Positions 5,096-5,573 of a DNA stretch of 5,573 nucleotides are shown here, one piece after another. The stretch is from contig JALSOU010000009.1 of assembly GCA_026986305.1 (NCBI GenBank), positions 1 through 5,573 on the forward strand. The letters are read 5' to 3'. How positions within the stretch are numbered: the first letter of the stretch is position 1; each line of letters starts with the position of its first letter. Origin of the DNA: Thermoplasmata archaeon (GTDB lineage Archaea > Thermoplasmatota > Thermoplasmata > WALJ01). A program made the position numbers and the translations under genes. Below the pieces are notes generated by a model. That model had not been told where the DNA came from. It did no database searches and worked only from the letters and a program-made list of their open reading frames with translations.

Positions 5096-5573
5096 TCACT
5101 TCTTTATCTTCGTCTCCTTTCCTTTCTCACTTATCAGAACAACCCTGCTGGGCCTGTACTCCATAACAAGCTCCCTTCCTGTGTACTCCGCAATCTTTTC
5201 TCCGAATTCCCTTATTTCCTCGTGGGAAGGCATGTTTGCCATGGTCATCCTCTCTCTGGAATAGCCTACAAAAACATAGCCTTTTGCTTCTATGAAATTA
5301 GGGTCCGCCTTTTCTATGAGCTTCGCATACTCCTTTTCATGCCCTTCCATGTTCCATCCCTTTACGAGGGTGTGTCTTATCACGGTCCTTGTGTCCAGAG
5401 ATGGCAGGAGTTCAAGGGTTTCGTTGAGCCTTTTCCATCCATCTGGAATCATGGGAACCAGAAGTCTGTCATATATCTCTGGGTTTGGAGCAGCCACGGT
5501 GATGTAAAGCTGTGTCGGCAAAGGGTCAAGGTTCTCTATGGCCTTTGGAAGCGTGCCGTTGCTTACCAGAAAT
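5096..5573 (-). CDS. taw1: 4-demethylwyosine synthase, C-terminal part (partial at right edge)
   Basis: The last 158 residues of a TYW1/Taw1 radical-SAM enzyme, which condenses N1-methylguanosine at position 37 of tRNA-Phe with pyruvate to form the tricyclic core of wyosine, stabilising the anticodon stem-loop. The frame is open past the apparent TTG at 5521 to the window edge, starting FLVSNGTLPKAIENLDPLPTQLY, which is internal family sequence, so no start lies in the window. Other recognisable family segments are YITVAAPNPEIY, TLELLPSL, RTVIRHTLVKGWNM, the ADPNFIEAKGYVFVGYSRER stretch, MANMPSHEEI and the terminal PSRVVLIS. The iron-sulfur CxxxCxxC motif and SAM-binding N-terminus lie beyond position 5573. 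The gene is found in Archaea and Eukaryota rather than Bacteria, which supports an archaeal origin for the window. Its stop codon is 5 bp from the asdA stop. Confidence 0.93.
   Translation of the reverse strand, partial: FLVSNGTLPKAIENLDPLPTQLYITVAAPNPEIYDRLLVPMIPDGWKRLNETLELLPSLDTRTVIRHTLVKGWNMEGHEKEYAKLIEKADPNFIEAKGYVFVGYSRERMTMANMPSHEEIREFGEKIAEYTGRELVMEYRPSRVVLISEKGKETKIKK

Noticed and set aside
5519..5521. TTG at 5521 as the start of a 141-residue protein
   Set aside because: The frame is open to the window edge and the upstream residues are recognisable TYW1/Taw1 sequence, so this is an internal leucine of a partial gene.

Overview
The window looks archaeal, most likely euryarchaeal and possibly an Aciduliprofundum/Thermoplasmatota-type organism. 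The lineage guess is weak and rests on general resemblance. The evidence for Archaea is: an archaeal/eukaryal-type wyosine-synthesis gene (Taw1/TYW1 type); an archaeal ATPase with a DUF234-like tail; TATA boxes with purine-rich BRE-like elements about 26 bp from start codons, implying leaderless transcripts; and a V4R plus Roadblock/LC7 gene pair. Base composition is AT-rich, with many AGA/AGG and ATA codons. No rRNA, tRNA, CRISPR array, insertion sequence or replication origin was found. No gene-free stretch exceeds 300 bases.

Layout, left to right. (1) Positions 6-1241, minus strand: a complete P-loop ATPase with a C-terminal nuclease-like domain. (2) Positions 1242-1366: a short divergent control region with one TATATATA core usable in both directions and a 26-bp near-perfect palindrome. 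(3) Positions 1367-2470, plus strand: gcvT, the aminomethyltransferase (T-protein) of the glycine cleavage system. (4) Positions 2479-3256, minus strand: a two-gene operon of a V4R-domain protein followed by a Roadblock/LC7 protein, convergent with gcvT across 8 bp. (5) Positions 3257-3434: a second divergent control region, very AT-rich, with a perfect 15-bp inverted repeat and a 9-bp direct repeat spaced 21 bp apart. (6) Positions 3435-5090, plus strand: a full-length PLP-dependent aspartate 4-decarboxylase (asdA/aspD). (7) Positions 5096-5573, minus strand: the C-terminal part of 4-demethylwyosine synthase (taw1/TYW1), running off the right edge and convergent with asdA across 5 bp.

Two genes serve amino-acid metabolism: gcvT in glycine/one-carbon flux and asdA converting aspartate to alanine plus CO2. 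Each lies beside a divergent control region holding a strong palindrome, so amino-acid-responsive regulation is plausible but inferred. The most intriguing unit is the V4R-Roadblock operon. V4R is the proposed prokaryotic relative of the TRAPP subunit Bet3, and Roadblock proteins regulate small Ras-like GTPases, so the pair could be a small sensor/GTPase-control module. No GTPase gene is visible in the window.
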